A model generated the notes under the pieces. That model was not told the DNA's origin, made no database searches, and saw nothing but the letters and a program-made list of their open reading frames with translations. Below, piece after piece: positions 54,587 to 64,000 of a DNA stretch of 64,000 nucleotides (position 1 is the stretch's first letter; every line of letters begins with the position of its first letter). Made by a program: the position numbers and the translations under genes. Source of the DNA: Methanosarcina mazei S-6 (lineage in GTDB: Archaea > Halobacteriota > Methanosarcinia > Methanosarcinales > Methanosarcinaceae); contig NZ_CP009512.1 of NCBI RefSeq assembly GCF_000970205.1, positions 4,078,817 through 4,142,816 of the forward strand. Reading direction: 5' to 3'.

Positions 54587-54913
54587 GTGAATAAACAAAG
54601 AATCAATTATCTGGTGGATCTTGTCCTGACCGCCCTATTTTTCGTAGTCGCATTTACGGGTTTTTTCATGTATTTTTTCATCCCTTCGGGAATCCAGAGA
54701 GGCAGATACGTTGTATACATGGGGCTAACGAAAGCCACGTGGATCTGGCTACATAATAGAGCTGGAATCCTGATAATAATTCTTGTAATCATTCATCTTA
54801 TCCTGCACTGGAACTGGATTGTACGTACTACCAGAAATTTCTTCGGAAAAGAAAAAGGCGAATTGGAAGAGAATGAAGACAAAAAAATAGAAGACAAAAT
54901 AGAAAAATATTAA
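54587..54913 (+). CDS. Small DUF4405-like membrane protein
   Basis: A 108-residue protein with two membrane helices (about 10-32 and 60-82). His residues stand in WLHNRAG and in VIIHLILHWNWI, the pattern of DUF4405 proteins, which look like a minimal cytochrome-b-type haem anchor; haem binding is inferred. The C-terminal tail is Lys/Glu-rich. The start is GTG at 54587, with GAGGT 8 nt upstream; it gives the typical MNKQRINYLVDLV beginning. The frame also opens at a GTG at 54572. A tandem repeat follows the stop. Confidence 0.75.
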   Translation: MNKQRINYLVDLVLTALFFVVAFTGFFMYFFIPSGIQRGRYVVYMGLTKATWIWLHNRAGILIIILVIIHLILHWNWIVRTTRNFFGKEKGELEENEDKKIEDKIEKY

Positions 54914-54960
54914 AAAAGGATTAAAAAGTAGAAAAATTATAAAAAACACAGATATTATAA

Positions 54961-55094
54961 AAAGATATAAAAAATTATAAAAAGATATAAAAAATTATAA
55001 AAAGATATAAAAAATTATAAAAAGATATAAAAAATTATAAAAAGATATAAAAAATTATAAAAAGATATAAAAAATTATAAAAAGATATAAAAAA
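54961..55094. repeat. 20-bp minisatellite, 6.7 units
   Basis: Six identical units AAAGATATAAAAAATTATAA from 54961 to 55080 and a partial seventh unit. Perfect identity of all six suggests recent expansion. It lies in the spacer between the convergent DUF4405-like and TraB genes. Confidence 0.95.
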
Positions 55095-55204
55095 CTTAAG
55101 AAGTTAAAAATCGCTTCAAAATTGCAAAAGGATAAAAGTTATGAAAGCAGAAAATCTGACTCTCAGATCTGCTTTTATCCATAGGATTATTTTAGAGTCC
55201 TATT

Positions 55205-56743
55205 TTAGAGTCCTAGAGCGTTGAACCCGGAAAGTAGAATATCTCTTGGATCAAGGCCGGTAACCCGTATCATAACATAGGCTCCGAGGAAAGTACCTGT
55301 CATACTCCCTATGTTAGCAAAGCTAGCGACAAGGAGGACTCGCATAAACCTGTTTTTGAACATTTCCCTGAAAGTTTCTATCCCTGCAAGGGCTTTTATA
55401 TCTGCGGCGGTAGGGTTTCGCTGTCTTGCTTCTACAATTCCAGCAAACCAGCCCGCAGCAATTAAAGGGTGAAGAGTGGTCAGCCAGGCAACCGAAAAGG
55501 CGGTCAGGACTGAGTAAGGATGGCCGCCTGCGAGCAGAGTGCCGATTGCACTCAGGGTTCCTGTGATAATGAACCACCATCCGAAAGCTATCAAAAGGAG
55601 TTTCAGTGGAACGCCCGAAAGCAGGAGCAGCAAAAAAAACCCGATAATAAGACCTACAAAGGCAAAACCGATAATTTTGCCAATTCCAAATCGTTTCTTC
55701 GGAATCTGCATAAGAGAATTAAGAGGAGGAAGGCTCTTTGGGTTCTCCAGGTAGTTAATTACACCTGGTTTATGTCCTGCTCCGATTACCGCAACAATGG
55801 TTTTGTTTCCACCAGCAGCCGTCCTGAGAATGCTCCCTGCAAGGTATGCGTCCCTTTCATCTATGAGAGTTTCAGCTGCAGTTGGGGCAAATTCTCTGAG
55901 CTCGCTAACGAGGGCTGTGACAACATCCTGTTGAGTTATCTGGTCTATGTCGATTTCTGCTCCTTTTCCTATTCCTATCAGGCCGCCTATAAGAGAACCC
56001 AGCATCTTTATTTTCTCAGTAAATTTCATGCGGCCCCAGAAACGCTGGAGAGTCACCTGAATATCCCTGTCAATTAGAGCTATTTTAGCTCCTGAGGCTT
56101 CTGCTTCTTCAATTGCGGAAATCATCTCGGAACCGGGCTTTACACCCATGTCTTCACCGATCTTTTTCTGCACATAAGCAAGCAGCCAGTGGACAAGGTA
56201 GTAATACACTTTTCCTTCGGTGAGAATTTCCTTTATTGGAACCTGATTTGTTTCCGGAACATTTCCTTTAAGAGAATCGTAACGTGCCCTGCAAAGCTCA
56301 ACAGCTACGATATCGGGTTTAAGATTTCTGATTGCGCTTCTTACCTCATTCACACTCTTTTCGGAAACGTGTGCCGTGCCTATAAGCACAACTTTTGAAG
56401 GGTGAAACTCAACAGATGAATTGTTTCCGTCCGGGATTTGAGGCTGGAAAGGAGAAGGAATTAACAGTTCCGAAACTGAAGCAGGAAGAAGCTCGGGGTT
56501 AAGTCCTTCCCCCCTACCGGGCTTCATTTCGACCTTTTCGATTTCTGTTGTAGATGACGGCACAGAAATGATTTCTTCTGGATTGTTGATTGAAGAGTCA
56601 GAAAGTTTAAACTTCCCAACAGAAACATTGCCTTCCTTAGATTCTATAGGTTTGTCCATAGAGTGTATTGACTCCTGAGATGAACTGTAAGAATTTCGTT
56701 CAGGATCCATTTCCTGAGAATCTGTGATTTCATATTTATTCAT
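55205..56743 (-). CDS. TraB-family membrane protein
   Basis: The 512-residue protein has an N-terminal Ser/Glu-rich, likely disordered part (~1-110), then the TraB/PrgY domain with VVLIGTAHVSEKSVNEVR, 'DIVAVELCRARYDSLKG' (~150-166), 'GAKIALIDRDIQVTLQR' and 'VAVIGAGHKPGVINYL' (~318-333). The C-terminal third has about four membrane helices. The Gly-x-x-His and Glu residues form a possible metal-dependent hydrolase site shared with the erythromycin-esterase/Tiki superfamily. In enterococci relatives reduce pheromone activity; in archaea the role is not known. The N-terminal extension appears longer than usual. Single gene. Confidence 0.85.
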   Translation of the reverse strand: MNKYEITDSQEMDPERNSYSSSQESIHSMDKPIESKEGNVSVGKFKLSDSSINNPEEIISVPSSTTEIEKVEMKPGRGEGLNPELLPASVSELLIPSPFQPQIPDGNNSSVEFHPSKVVLIGTAHVSEKSVNEVRSAIRNLKPDIVAVELCRARYDSLKGNVPETNQVPIKEILTEGKVYYYLVHWLLAYVQKKIGEDMGVKPGSEMISAIEEAEASGAKIALIDRDIQVTLQRFWGRMKFTEKIKMLGSLIGGLIGIGKGAEIDIDQITQQDVVTALVSELREFAPTAAETLIDERDAYLAGSILRTAAGGNKTIVAVIGAGHKPGVINYLENPKSLPPLNSLMQIPKKRFGIGKIIGFAFVGLIIGFFLLLLLSGVPLKLLLIAFGWWFIITGTLSAIGTLLAGGHPYSVLTAFSVAWLTTLHPLIAAGWFAGIVEARQRNPTAADIKALAGIETFREMFKNRFMRVLLVASFANIGSMTGTFLGAYVMIRVTGLDPRDILLSGFNALGL

Positions 56744-57358
56744 AATCAGTCTCTTTGTTACAGCAGATTAGCAGTGCCGGATAAATATGTATTAGATAAA
56801 TATGTATTGGATAAACATGTATTGGATAAATATGTATTAATATAGCATCTCATTTGTATTGCTGTGTACTTCTTGTTCGGTGTGCGTTATTCCGCTTTCA
56901 TTTCATTGCCAGAATGTTCTACATTAGCGTTATGCTTCCGGATTTAAACATTTATTGCAGCGAATTTGAAGTTATCAGGTGAATGGTTTAGCGTATAAGT
57001 AATTTAATGCATGGTAAATTAAGCTATACATAATTAAACTATACATGTTAAATAAGTTATATATGTTAAATAATTGACCCTCAGATGCCAGTTTGCAATG
57101 GTAAATCCGGATAGAATTAAATTTATATTTCTGGAAAATTTATATATTCCAAAGAATTTGTATTTCTGGAAAATTTATATTTTCCAAAGAATTTGTATTT
57201 CTGGAAAATTATATTTCCAGAAAAAATCTTTTGATTTATCACTCTTTCGAGTTCACTATTCGATCCGATTCACTATTCTATCAGATTACTATTCTAATCT
57301 GAATTTTAATTCCATCAGATTCATTATTCAGATCTAAATTTTAATTTTATTATGTTTG
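56744..57358. repeat. Spacer with two tandem arrays
   Basis: Near 56780-56839, the 15-bp unit GATAAATATGTATTG is repeated four times upstream of the TraB gene (minus strand). At 57126-57225, a 35-bp unit beginning TATTTCTGGAAAATTTATAT is present three times (57126, 57161, 57196). The rest is AT-rich without a gene. Confidence 0.8.
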
Positions 57359-58453
57359 TTATTCTGATCTGAGTTTGAGTATCCTGACCAGATCTGTTCT
57401 GGAGAGCACCCCTACAAGAGATCCATTATCAATTACCAGAACCCTTCCGATATTTTTGGATGTAACCAGTTTGAGGACATCACTTGCCTGTGCATCAGAA
57501 GGAACAGATATTATATCTCTTGTCATGATATCTGAGACCCGCATCACAGGGCGGTCAATGGTGGGAACGCGCTGGATATCTGTAAAAGTTACGATTCCTT
57601 TCAGGTTGCCGCTTTCTACCACAGGATAGCCCATATGTTTTTTCTCAAACATAAACTGAATTAGATCTTCAACATTCATGGAAGGGGGAACTGAAACTAC
57701 TTCTTTTGTCATTATGTCTTTTACCAGAATATTTTCCAGACTTACGGATGCTTGAGTAGAACGCTCTTCCTCGGAAGCGCCAGCGTAAATGAAGAGAGCA
57801 ATAAGTGGGAACCAGAGGTTTCCAATAAGGATTCCAAAAATAGCCATCAGAATGGCGAAAAATTTTCCTACGGCAGCTGCGCTCTTGGTAGCTTTGACAT
57901 AGGACATCCTCCTAGCATAGAAAGAACGCAGTACTCTCCCTCCATCCATTGGAAATGCAGGCAGCAGATTGAAGATTCCAAGCACCAGGTTCATTGCCCC
58001 GAGAATCCAGATTGTCAGATAAACAGGATTTTCAGATAGCGCAGGATTTGACAGAATTATATACCTGTATAACAGAAGACAGATAGAACCTATTACCAGG
58101 CTCGTAAAAGGTCCTGCAAAAGCCATCTTTGCTTCCTGTCCGGGGTCTCTTGGTATCTCTTCCATTGAAGATACTCCTCCAAAAAGGAAGAGCGTAATAC
58201 TCTCAATATTAACCCCGTATTGTTTTGCAAGGTATGAGTGTGCAAGCTCGTGTAAAAGGATTGAGGCGAAAAGTAAAATTGCAGTCAGGGATGAAAGCAT
58301 GTATTTTGTCGAAGCAGGCTCAACTTCCTGAAAGCCATAAGGGTATGGATTAATTGCAAATATATATGCAAAAACAGGAAGGATTAAAAGAAAAGTGATA
58401 TGCAGCTTGATAGGTATGCCCAGAACGCTTCCGATTTTCAGTGAAGATTTCAA
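57359..58453 (-). CDS. M50-family site-2-type membrane protease with two CBS domains
   Basis: An intramembrane metalloprotease of 364 residues. Zinc ligands are H68 and H72 in LLHELAHSYLA and D170 in LLPAFPMDGGRVLRS. About six membrane helices cover residues ~1-215. Two CBS domains (~245-300 and ~306-362) follow, which usually sense adenine nucleotides. The architecture equals the archaeal S2P of Methanocaldococcus (M50 plus CBS pair). The substrate is unknown; a membrane-bound regulator is expected. Single gene, ATG at 58453 with AAAAGGGGGTAA upstream. Confidence 0.92.
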   Translation of the reverse strand: MKSSLKIGSVLGIPIKLHITFLLILPVFAYIFAINPYPYGFQEVEPASTKYMLSSLTAILLFASILLHELAHSYLAKQYGVNIESITLFLFGGVSSMEEIPRDPGQEAKMAFAGPFTSLVIGSICLLLYRYIILSNPALSENPVYLTIWILGAMNLVLGIFNLLPAFPMDGGRVLRSFYARRMSYVKATKSAAAVGKFFAILMAIFGILIGNLWFPLIALFIYAGASEEERSTQASVSLENILVKDIMTKEVVSVPPSMNVEDLIQFMFEKKHMGYPVVESGNLKGIVTFTDIQRVPTIDRPVMRVSDIMTRDIISVPSDAQASDVLKLVTSKNIGRVLVIDNGSLVGVLSRTDLVRILKLRSE

Positions 58454-59211
58454 GAAGTAATTACCCCCTTTTAGTTTTCGTAAATATAAATACTTGATAA
58501 CTATACCAATTAATCTACTTAAGAGCCAGGAATCATAAAAGTTAGAACATATATTATATTATTTTAAATAGCATAATTATTTTTGCATTAAATCTCAGTA
58601 AATGAATGATATTTTTATAAACCCTACCAGCTAATGTATTTAGTCTAATGTATTTAATTGACTACTCCATCAAGACAAGTCGATAATGATCTTTCTTCGA
58701 TAAGGATCTTTCTTCGACAACGATCCTTCTTCGACAATGATTGTTCTACGCCGAGTATCTCGGGTTGATCACTTTACAAAGCCATTTAACAAATCTATTT
58801 CACAAGAATTATTCTACAATATTTGTTTTATAATCTTGATTTAAAATATAATCCTAATTTCTATTAATGCCTATAAACATCCAGGTAAGGATCAAGCTGT
58901 TATATAAAATGGATAAAAATGGATAAAGGAAAATAGCTGATCTGATAAAGAAGATAACTAATCTGATAGAGAAGCTTTGAATTGGAGCTTTAAGTTAGAA
59001 GCTTTGAATTAAAGCTTTAAGTTAGAAGCTTTAGATTGGAAGCTTTAAACTGGAGTTTTAAGTTAAAATATTTGAATGGAAATTTCTGAATTGGAGTTTC
59101 AAATTGAAATATTTGAATGAGAAGATTTGAACTGGGGGTTTAAGTTAGAACCCTGCAATAGAAGTTTGAAATTAAAAATCTGAAATTAAAGCCTGAAATT
59201 AAAAAATATAA
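58454..59211. other. Spacer between M50 protease and mfnA
   Basis: The right part (58965-59215) consists of loosely repeated 'gaattggagctttaagttagaagctttg'-type words (kept below exact periodicity), lying past the mfnA stop on the minus strand. The left part has 'gatctttcttcgacaa' repeated three times (58690-58740). No gene is supported. Confidence 0.55.
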
Positions 59212-60408
59212 TTAGGGGCTTTTAATTTCTGCTGTCACTTTCTTAAGGTCTTCTAAAAATAGTTCGATATCTTCGGGACTGTTATGAGGCATAAGGACAA
59301 GACGGAGAGCCCTTGGAGTGCGGGTAATTGAGACATTCCAGCCGAATTTTTTAAGAAGCCGTTCTCTGACAAGGTCAGGATTCGGGACTTTAAGAGCAAC
59401 GACGTTCATGACCGGCTCAATCAATGGCTCGAAACCAAGTTTTCTTGCTTCTTCTACAATTTTTGAAGTAAGCTCCATGCAGTACTGCACATTTTTTCTG
59501 TAACCTTCATATCCGAGATACTTCATGACTGCGCAGGTAGCAGCAGCTGAGGCTCCACTCCGGGTGCCTGTAAGTGTGAACTGGGATTTTGTTGTAAGAT
59601 ATGGGGTACTTACTTTGAGAGAATCCAGGAAAGAAGGGGACCTGAAAAGTAAAGCGCCTGAAGGAATTGTGGAAAGACCCATCTTATGGGGGTCTATGGC
59701 AATTGAAGTCACTCCCGGCACTTTGAAGTCAAAAGGCTGGGGCTTTTCCAGGAAAGGAATAACAAAACCTCCGAAAGCCGCATCAACGTGCAGGAAAAGC
59801 TCATTTTCAAGAGCTACTTCCGAGAGTTTATCGATCGGATCTATCTGGCCAAATTCAGTATTCCCTGCAATTCCTACGAGACCTATCGTGTTTTCATTTA
59901 TGAGTTTTTCAACTGAAGCCATATCCACCCTGAACTCCGAATCAAGAGAAGCCCTTCTGACTTCTATGCCCATCATGTCGGCAACTTTATCAAAAGAAAA
60001 ATGAGCCGATGCGGGAATTACAATGTTTGGAGTTCCCTTAAATTCTTTTTTTCCTGCTGTTACCAGGTTTTTCATTCCTCTTACAGCCTGAATGTTGGAT
60101 TCCGTACCTCCTGTGGTCAGGTAACCGCAAACAGAGCTCTGACATAAACCGCCTGAAGGAACGTCAATTGAAGAGGCGTGAAGAAGGTTGCCAAGCATTC
60201 TGACAACCTCCTGCTCTAGTTTGTGGGCTCCGGCAAAAAGCCCCAGATCGCCCAGGTTAGCTTCAATAAAGAGCCTGTTAGCCTCGATTGCGATCTTATG
60301 AGGGCGGGTACACATTGAACTAAAAACCCGATAATAATCCGTATCTTCTGACTTTGCATTTTCCAGATAGGAAAATATCTCTCTTTCCGAAAGACCCTGC
60401 TCATTCAT
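59212..60408 (-). CDS. mfnA: L-tyrosine/L-aspartate decarboxylase MfnA
   Basis: This PLP-dependent group II decarboxylase makes tyramine for methanofuran; the archaeal family can also form beta-alanine from aspartate for coenzyme A. The 398 residues match MfnA. 'GYLTTGGTESNIQAVRG' near 95-111 holds the PLP-phosphate loop, LHVDAAFGGFV (~207) the PLP-ring Asp, and K242 in AIDPHKMGLS is the Schiff-base lysine. ATG at 60408. The single gene is 5 kb from ftr, whose substrate contains the product. Confidence 0.93.
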   Translation of the reverse strand: MNEQGLSEREIFSYLENAKSEDTDYYRVFSSMCTRPHKIAIEANRLFIEANLGDLGLFAGAHKLEQEVVRMLGNLLHASSIDVPSGGLCQSSVCGYLTTGGTESNIQAVRGMKNLVTAGKKEFKGTPNIVIPASAHFSFDKVADMMGIEVRRASLDSEFRVDMASVEKLINENTIGLVGIAGNTEFGQIDPIDKLSEVALENELFLHVDAAFGGFVIPFLEKPQPFDFKVPGVTSIAIDPHKMGLSTIPSGALLFRSPSFLDSLKVSTPYLTTKSQFTLTGTRSGASAAATCAVMKYLGYEGYRKNVQYCMELTSKIVEEARKLGFEPLIEPVMNVVALKVPNPDLVRERLLKKFGWNVSITRTPRALRLVLMPHNSPEDIELFLEDLKKVTAEIKSP

Positions 60409-61528
60409 ATAGGTAAAGTAAAACCAGTTTTATTTAAAAGACTTATGGAATCAAACTAGAAAAACTGACTCTAGAAAAACTGACTTCTTCGGGATCATAA
60501 CAGACCAGAATAGCGTTAATTATCCATTTCTCGAAGATAAATTAGAATAAAGATTAGATAAAAAGAACTGTGATTGGAAGAAAATAGAAAAAGTGGAATA
60601 ATTTGAAAAATCAAAAGCAAGAGAAAAAGCATTGCAATATAAAAAGAAGGAAAAAGAATAAAAGAAAAAAGAGCCAGAAGTTCTACTAAATTCATAAGAA
60701 TCCTAAAATTTAAACACAGTTTATACGTATCATTAAGATAAATTTCAAGAACATTTTGATAATTAAAAAATACTAATTTTAAAATATCAAATTATATAGT
60801 AATCAGAATGTTTATTTTATTTGAGGGAGACCCCTTTGTTTCTACTGGAAAGAAGTTATGGTAGTTGGAGTAAAGGATTGGTGTTCAATAAAAAAAATAA
60901 AAATATAAAACAAATATTATTTAAGTCAAAATCTAAAATTACTTATATTTTTATCAATATTTCTAGAAATTTCCTTCAGATTAATAACAACATATATATA
61001 GAATAAACGTTATAACACAACACTATTATTTTGTTCCAATACAAAATAAAATCAATTTTTATTTTGTTCCTCAACCCTCCCGAAACCTTTCAAGCGAAAT
61101 CATGGGGTCCCCGGGTTATTTAAGCTTTCCAGTGGAAATAAAGGGGGGTTGTGACAAATTCATAATATCTCTCGTTTAATTCAGAGTTATCTTTAATTTA
61201 ATCCTTCCAGAACATAACTCATAATATCTTTTGTTTAATTTACAGCTATCTTTAGTTCAATTCACGGCTTTTTTTAGTCTAATTCTTCCAGAAGTTATCT
61301 ATATAATTAGGATAAGCTCTTTAAAATGCCACCTTGTCAGGGAATACCTGTTTATTAATATAAAAAAATAGAAAGAATGAGCACTGTTTACTTTTCTTAC
61401 CTGGAAAGGAATTTCCAGTTCTTTTCAGTTCCTTCTCGGTTCCTTTAGGTTCTTCTCGGTTCCTTTCAGTGCCCAAAAAATATTTTGCAGAAAATTTGCT
61501 CGGGTCAGGTTTCTGAAGATCCCATATT
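60409..61528. other. 1.1-kb spacer without a gene
   Basis: Contains the mfnA promoter at the left, AT-rich sequence in the middle, a stem CAAAATAAAA/TTTTATTTTG (61042-61051 with 61057-61066) and a short GC-richer part (61083-61150, including GGGGTCCCC). The word TGGAAATAAAGGGG at 61133-61146 recurs at 63863-63876. Words GGTTCTTCTCGGTTCCTTT repeat near 61440 downstream of the putP-type gene. Confidence 0.5.
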
Positions 61529-63034
61529 TTATTTATGAGTATTTTTTCCTCCGAGAGTTATCTGTTTTAAATGGTCGAATTCTCTAAGGATTTCTTCTGC
61601 AGGGCCTTCTTTATCCAGAATACTGATTGCATAGATTGTGATACATGAGAGCAGGAATCCAGGAACTATCTCGTATAGATCAAAAATCCCTCCTGAGAGT
61701 TGTTTCCAGATAATAACTGTTAATCCGCCCACAATCATTCCTCCCAGCGCTCCATTTCTGGTTGTATTCCTCCAGAAAAGGGAGAACAGGATAACAGGTC
61801 CAAAGGCAGCTCCAAATCCTGCCCACGCATATGATACCAGGCCCATTACTGAATTGTTCGGATCTCTAGCTATCAGGTACGCAATTGCTGAAATTATGAT
61901 AACTGCAAACCTGCCCATCCAGACAAGTTCTTTTTCACCTGCGTTTTTCCTCATGATTATCCTGTAAATATCTTCAGTGAAGGCAGATGCAGCTACAAGG
62001 AGCTGGGAATCAGCAGTACTCATGATAGCCGCAAGGATAGCTGCAAGCAGTATTCCAGCGATAATGGGTGTGAACATATTATTTATCATTACCATAAAGA
62101 TAGTCTCACTGCCTGCTTCTCCCAGAAACTCGGGATAGAGGTAGGCTCTTCCGACAATTCCAACTACTACAGCAAAAATCAGGGAAATAATGACCCAGAC
62201 CATTGCAATAATCCTGGCCTGCTTTATTTTTTCAGGTGATTCTATAGCCATAAAACGGACCAGTATATGTGGCATCCCGAAGTATCCCAGACCCCAGGCA
62301 AGATTGGAGATCAGAGGAATTGCACCTCCGGCAAGGGCAGTCCAGGGATTGAGCAGCTGCGGATCTATACTTTCAATAATACTCACTGTCGAGTCATAAC
62401 CACCTATTCCTTTCATAGCTGCAAGCGGCACAAGAGCAATGGCACAGACCATCAGCGTTCCCTGGAAAAAATCAGTCCAGCAGACGGCCATAAAGCCTCC
62501 GAGGAAAGTATAGGTGATAATTACTAATGCACCGATTAGAAGAGCTTGCTGATAAGGAATTTCAAAAACAGTGTTGAAAAGCTTTCCTCCCGCAACAAGG
62601 CCTGAGGAAGTGTAAAGCAAGAAAAAGACCAGAATCAGGATAGATGAGATAATTCTTAAACTGTGGCTTTTATCCCTGAACCTGTTTTCAAAGTACACAG
62701 GTATTGTAATTGAATCCCCTGCAACCTGAGTATATTGACGTAATTTTTTCGCGACAAATTTCCAGTTCAGATATGTTCCTGCAGCCAGCCCTATACCCAG
62801 CCACACGGATTCCATCCCTGAAAGGTAAGCATATCATGGTAGCCCCAGCAATAGCCAGCCGCTCATATCCGATGCCTGGGCACTCAGCGCAGTAACCCAG
62901 CTGTTTAACTTTCTACCTCCTAAAATGTAATCTGAAAGATTTTCTGTTTTCTTATAATACAGAACTCCAATAGATATCATAAAGAGCAGATATGCTGCAA
63001 AAATAACTACGATATTAATGTTATCCGGTACCAT
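61529..63034 (-). pseudogene. putP: Sodium/solute symporter (PutP type) interrupted by one TGA
   Basis: The reading frame from ATG 63034 encodes an SSS-family Na+/proline-type symporter of 502 codons. Helix 1 and the QASDMSGWLLLGLP motif (family Na+-site region) are followed by TGA at 62834-62836. The same frame continues at once with YAYLSGMESVWLGIGLAAGT and the remaining ~11 helices, including 'FLGGFMAVCWTDFFQGTLM'. In homologues this position is a Gly (GLPGYAY), so a single GGA to TGA change explains the stop. All other parts look intact. Methanosarcina is not known to use selenocysteine. The change is either a true nonsense mutation or a sequence error. Translation restart at the ATG at 62815 would lack helix 1. 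Confidence 0.85.
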
Positions 63035-64000
63035 GATTTAACTCCATTTTTTAGCAAAAGCCTATTTTTTAATCAATTTCGTTTTTAATTAAACTCGTTC
63101 TTAACCAAACATATTTTTAATTAAACTCGTTTTCAATCAAACATATTTTTAATTAAACTCGTTTTCAATCAAACATTATGTCTTATGAATTGCGTTTCAT
63201 AAATTGCGTTTTATGAGTCACATTCTCATTTATCGCTTCTCATTTATCGCTTCTCGTGTATCGCTTCTCATTTATCGCTTTTCATTTATCGCTTCTCGTG
63301 TATCGCTTCTCATGTATTGCATCTTCATGCACATTTATACTATAGCTGTAGATCAGTATCTCTACAGTTTTATAATACTGTCTTGTCATCAGGGATTAAA
63401 AGCAGTTCGTTTTACTTCGGAAATTAAATAAGTTATTTTAAGATTATTATTCAATTCATTCTTTTGAATAATTTCTCTGATGAAATATAACATTAAAGAC
63501 TACAGTAAAAATTACTGAATTATTAACTTCAAATTACTGAGTTAATAACTTCAAAAATCTATTTTTAGAATAAATATTTGGAAAATAAATACTTGAAAAT
63601 AGAGTGTCTTAAATAAAAATTAATAAGTTAATACGTATACATATAAATTTTTTTGATTATTTATACTTTTTATATATGTTTAGTTTCAGGTTATATTGCT
63701 TTTTTCTTCCTAACTGTTTTTTATTTATTATTAATTTTTTTCTTTTCTTAATTGTTATTCGTATCAAGACTGTTTTCATTTTTAATACAACCACTTTCGT
63801 TTCGATTCAGGAACCTGTTTACTTCAATTATTATTTATTTATAAATATTTTTTATCATTCAATGGAAATAAAGGGGTTTGAAAACCCTTTATCTTCCTCC
63901 ACGCGAAAAAGAGGATTTAAATCTTGACTTCAAAAATTACAAAATTTTTGATTTTTTATTTTATTTTCACATGCTCTATTGATATTGATTTTTTGTATAA
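63035..64000. other. Spacer at the right edge of the window
   Basis: Left part: 32-bp unit starting AATTAAACTCGTTTTCAATC repeated three times (63087, 63119, 63151), then a 14-bp array at 63231-63314. The remainder is AT-rich, with one hairpin AAAGGG.TTT/AAACCCTTT near 63871-63891. No gene is supported; the next gene lies outside the window. Confidence 0.6.
63231..63314. repeat. 14-bp minisatellite, six units
   Basis: Unit TATCGCTTCTC(A/G)T(T/G) starts at 63231 and every 14 bp to 63301. A seventh, diverged unit follows (TATTGCATCTTCATG). A plus-strand open frame across it gives repeated LIYRFSFIASRVS, an artefact of the array. Confidence 0.9.

Noticed and set aside
60821..61006. 61-codon frame right of mfnA
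   Set aside because: Ends in AT-rich lysine/isoleucine/asparagine codons, no motif, no promoter or ribosome site.
62834..62836. UGA as selenocysteine codon in the symporter
   Set aside because: Symporters of this family have Gly here and no selenocysteine use is known in Methanosarcina; a nonsense change is simpler.

Overview
The window is chromosomal DNA of a Methanosarcina-type methanogenic archaeon. The evidence is formylmethanofuran:H4MPT formyltransferase, MfnA, an archaeal PorGDAB pyruvate oxidoreductase, the PolD small subunit, aRF1, TYW1/Taw1, TRAM-domain proteins, a duplicated-domain S-layer protein, archaeal TATA boxes and very AT-rich spacers up to 1.4 kb long. Gene content and order resemble what I remember of Methanosarcina acetivorans, but the species cannot be proven from the sequence alone.

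Layout. 0.1-11.5 kb: thiL, a giant S-layer-type surface protein, an HTH regulator, an SsuABC/TauABC-type ABC importer, a bactofilin-like protein, four tandem TRAM-domain RNA-chaperone genes, tRNA-Lys(CUU) and a small ribbon-helix-helix regulator. 11.7-18.5 kb: two tandem MetE-like methyltransferases, an asparagine-synthetase-like protein without the N-terminal Cys, and an IS66-family element with perfect 8-bp target duplications whose transposase frame carries an in-frame TAG and a -1 frame change. 19-29.4 kb: argS, aRF1, taw1, polB (DP1), signal peptidase I and a dihydrouridine synthase. 29.9-33.9 kb: porGDAB, then a broken surface-protein gene. 34.9-41 kb: an unknown protein, a metal (Zn/Mn) ABC importer with a DtxR-family regulator, and a GntP-type permease. 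41-52.7 kb: a chemotaxis locus, with cheW, an MCP and a stand-alone receiver on the minus strand facing cheY-cheB-cheA-cheR-cheC-cheD on the plus strand. 53.4-63 kb: ftr, a small DUF4405-like membrane protein, a TraB-family protein, an M50/CBS protease, mfnA, and a putP-type Na+/solute symporter broken by one TGA.

How the genes work together. Ftr and MfnA serve the methanofuran/C1 pathway and PorGDAB links acetyl-CoA to pyruvate. The che genes form a nearly complete Bacillus/Thermotoga-style set (CheC and CheD present) without motility genes nearby. ArgS, aRF1, Taw1, Dus, tRNA-Lys and TRAM proteins form a translation/RNA group. Only two intact genes (thiL and taw1) end in TAG, and both have a second in-frame stop within two codons, which fits an organism that can read UAG as pyrrolysine.

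The most striking non-coding property is that many spacers contain their own private minisatellite (13-43 bp units, each unlike the others), often touching the 3' end of a gene. Other unexplained signals are a GC-richer block with nested inverted repeats upstream of aRF1, a shared inverted-repeat motif around the metal-transport promoters, and a hairpin between the binding-protein and permease genes of the SsuABC-type importer. No CRISPR array was seen.
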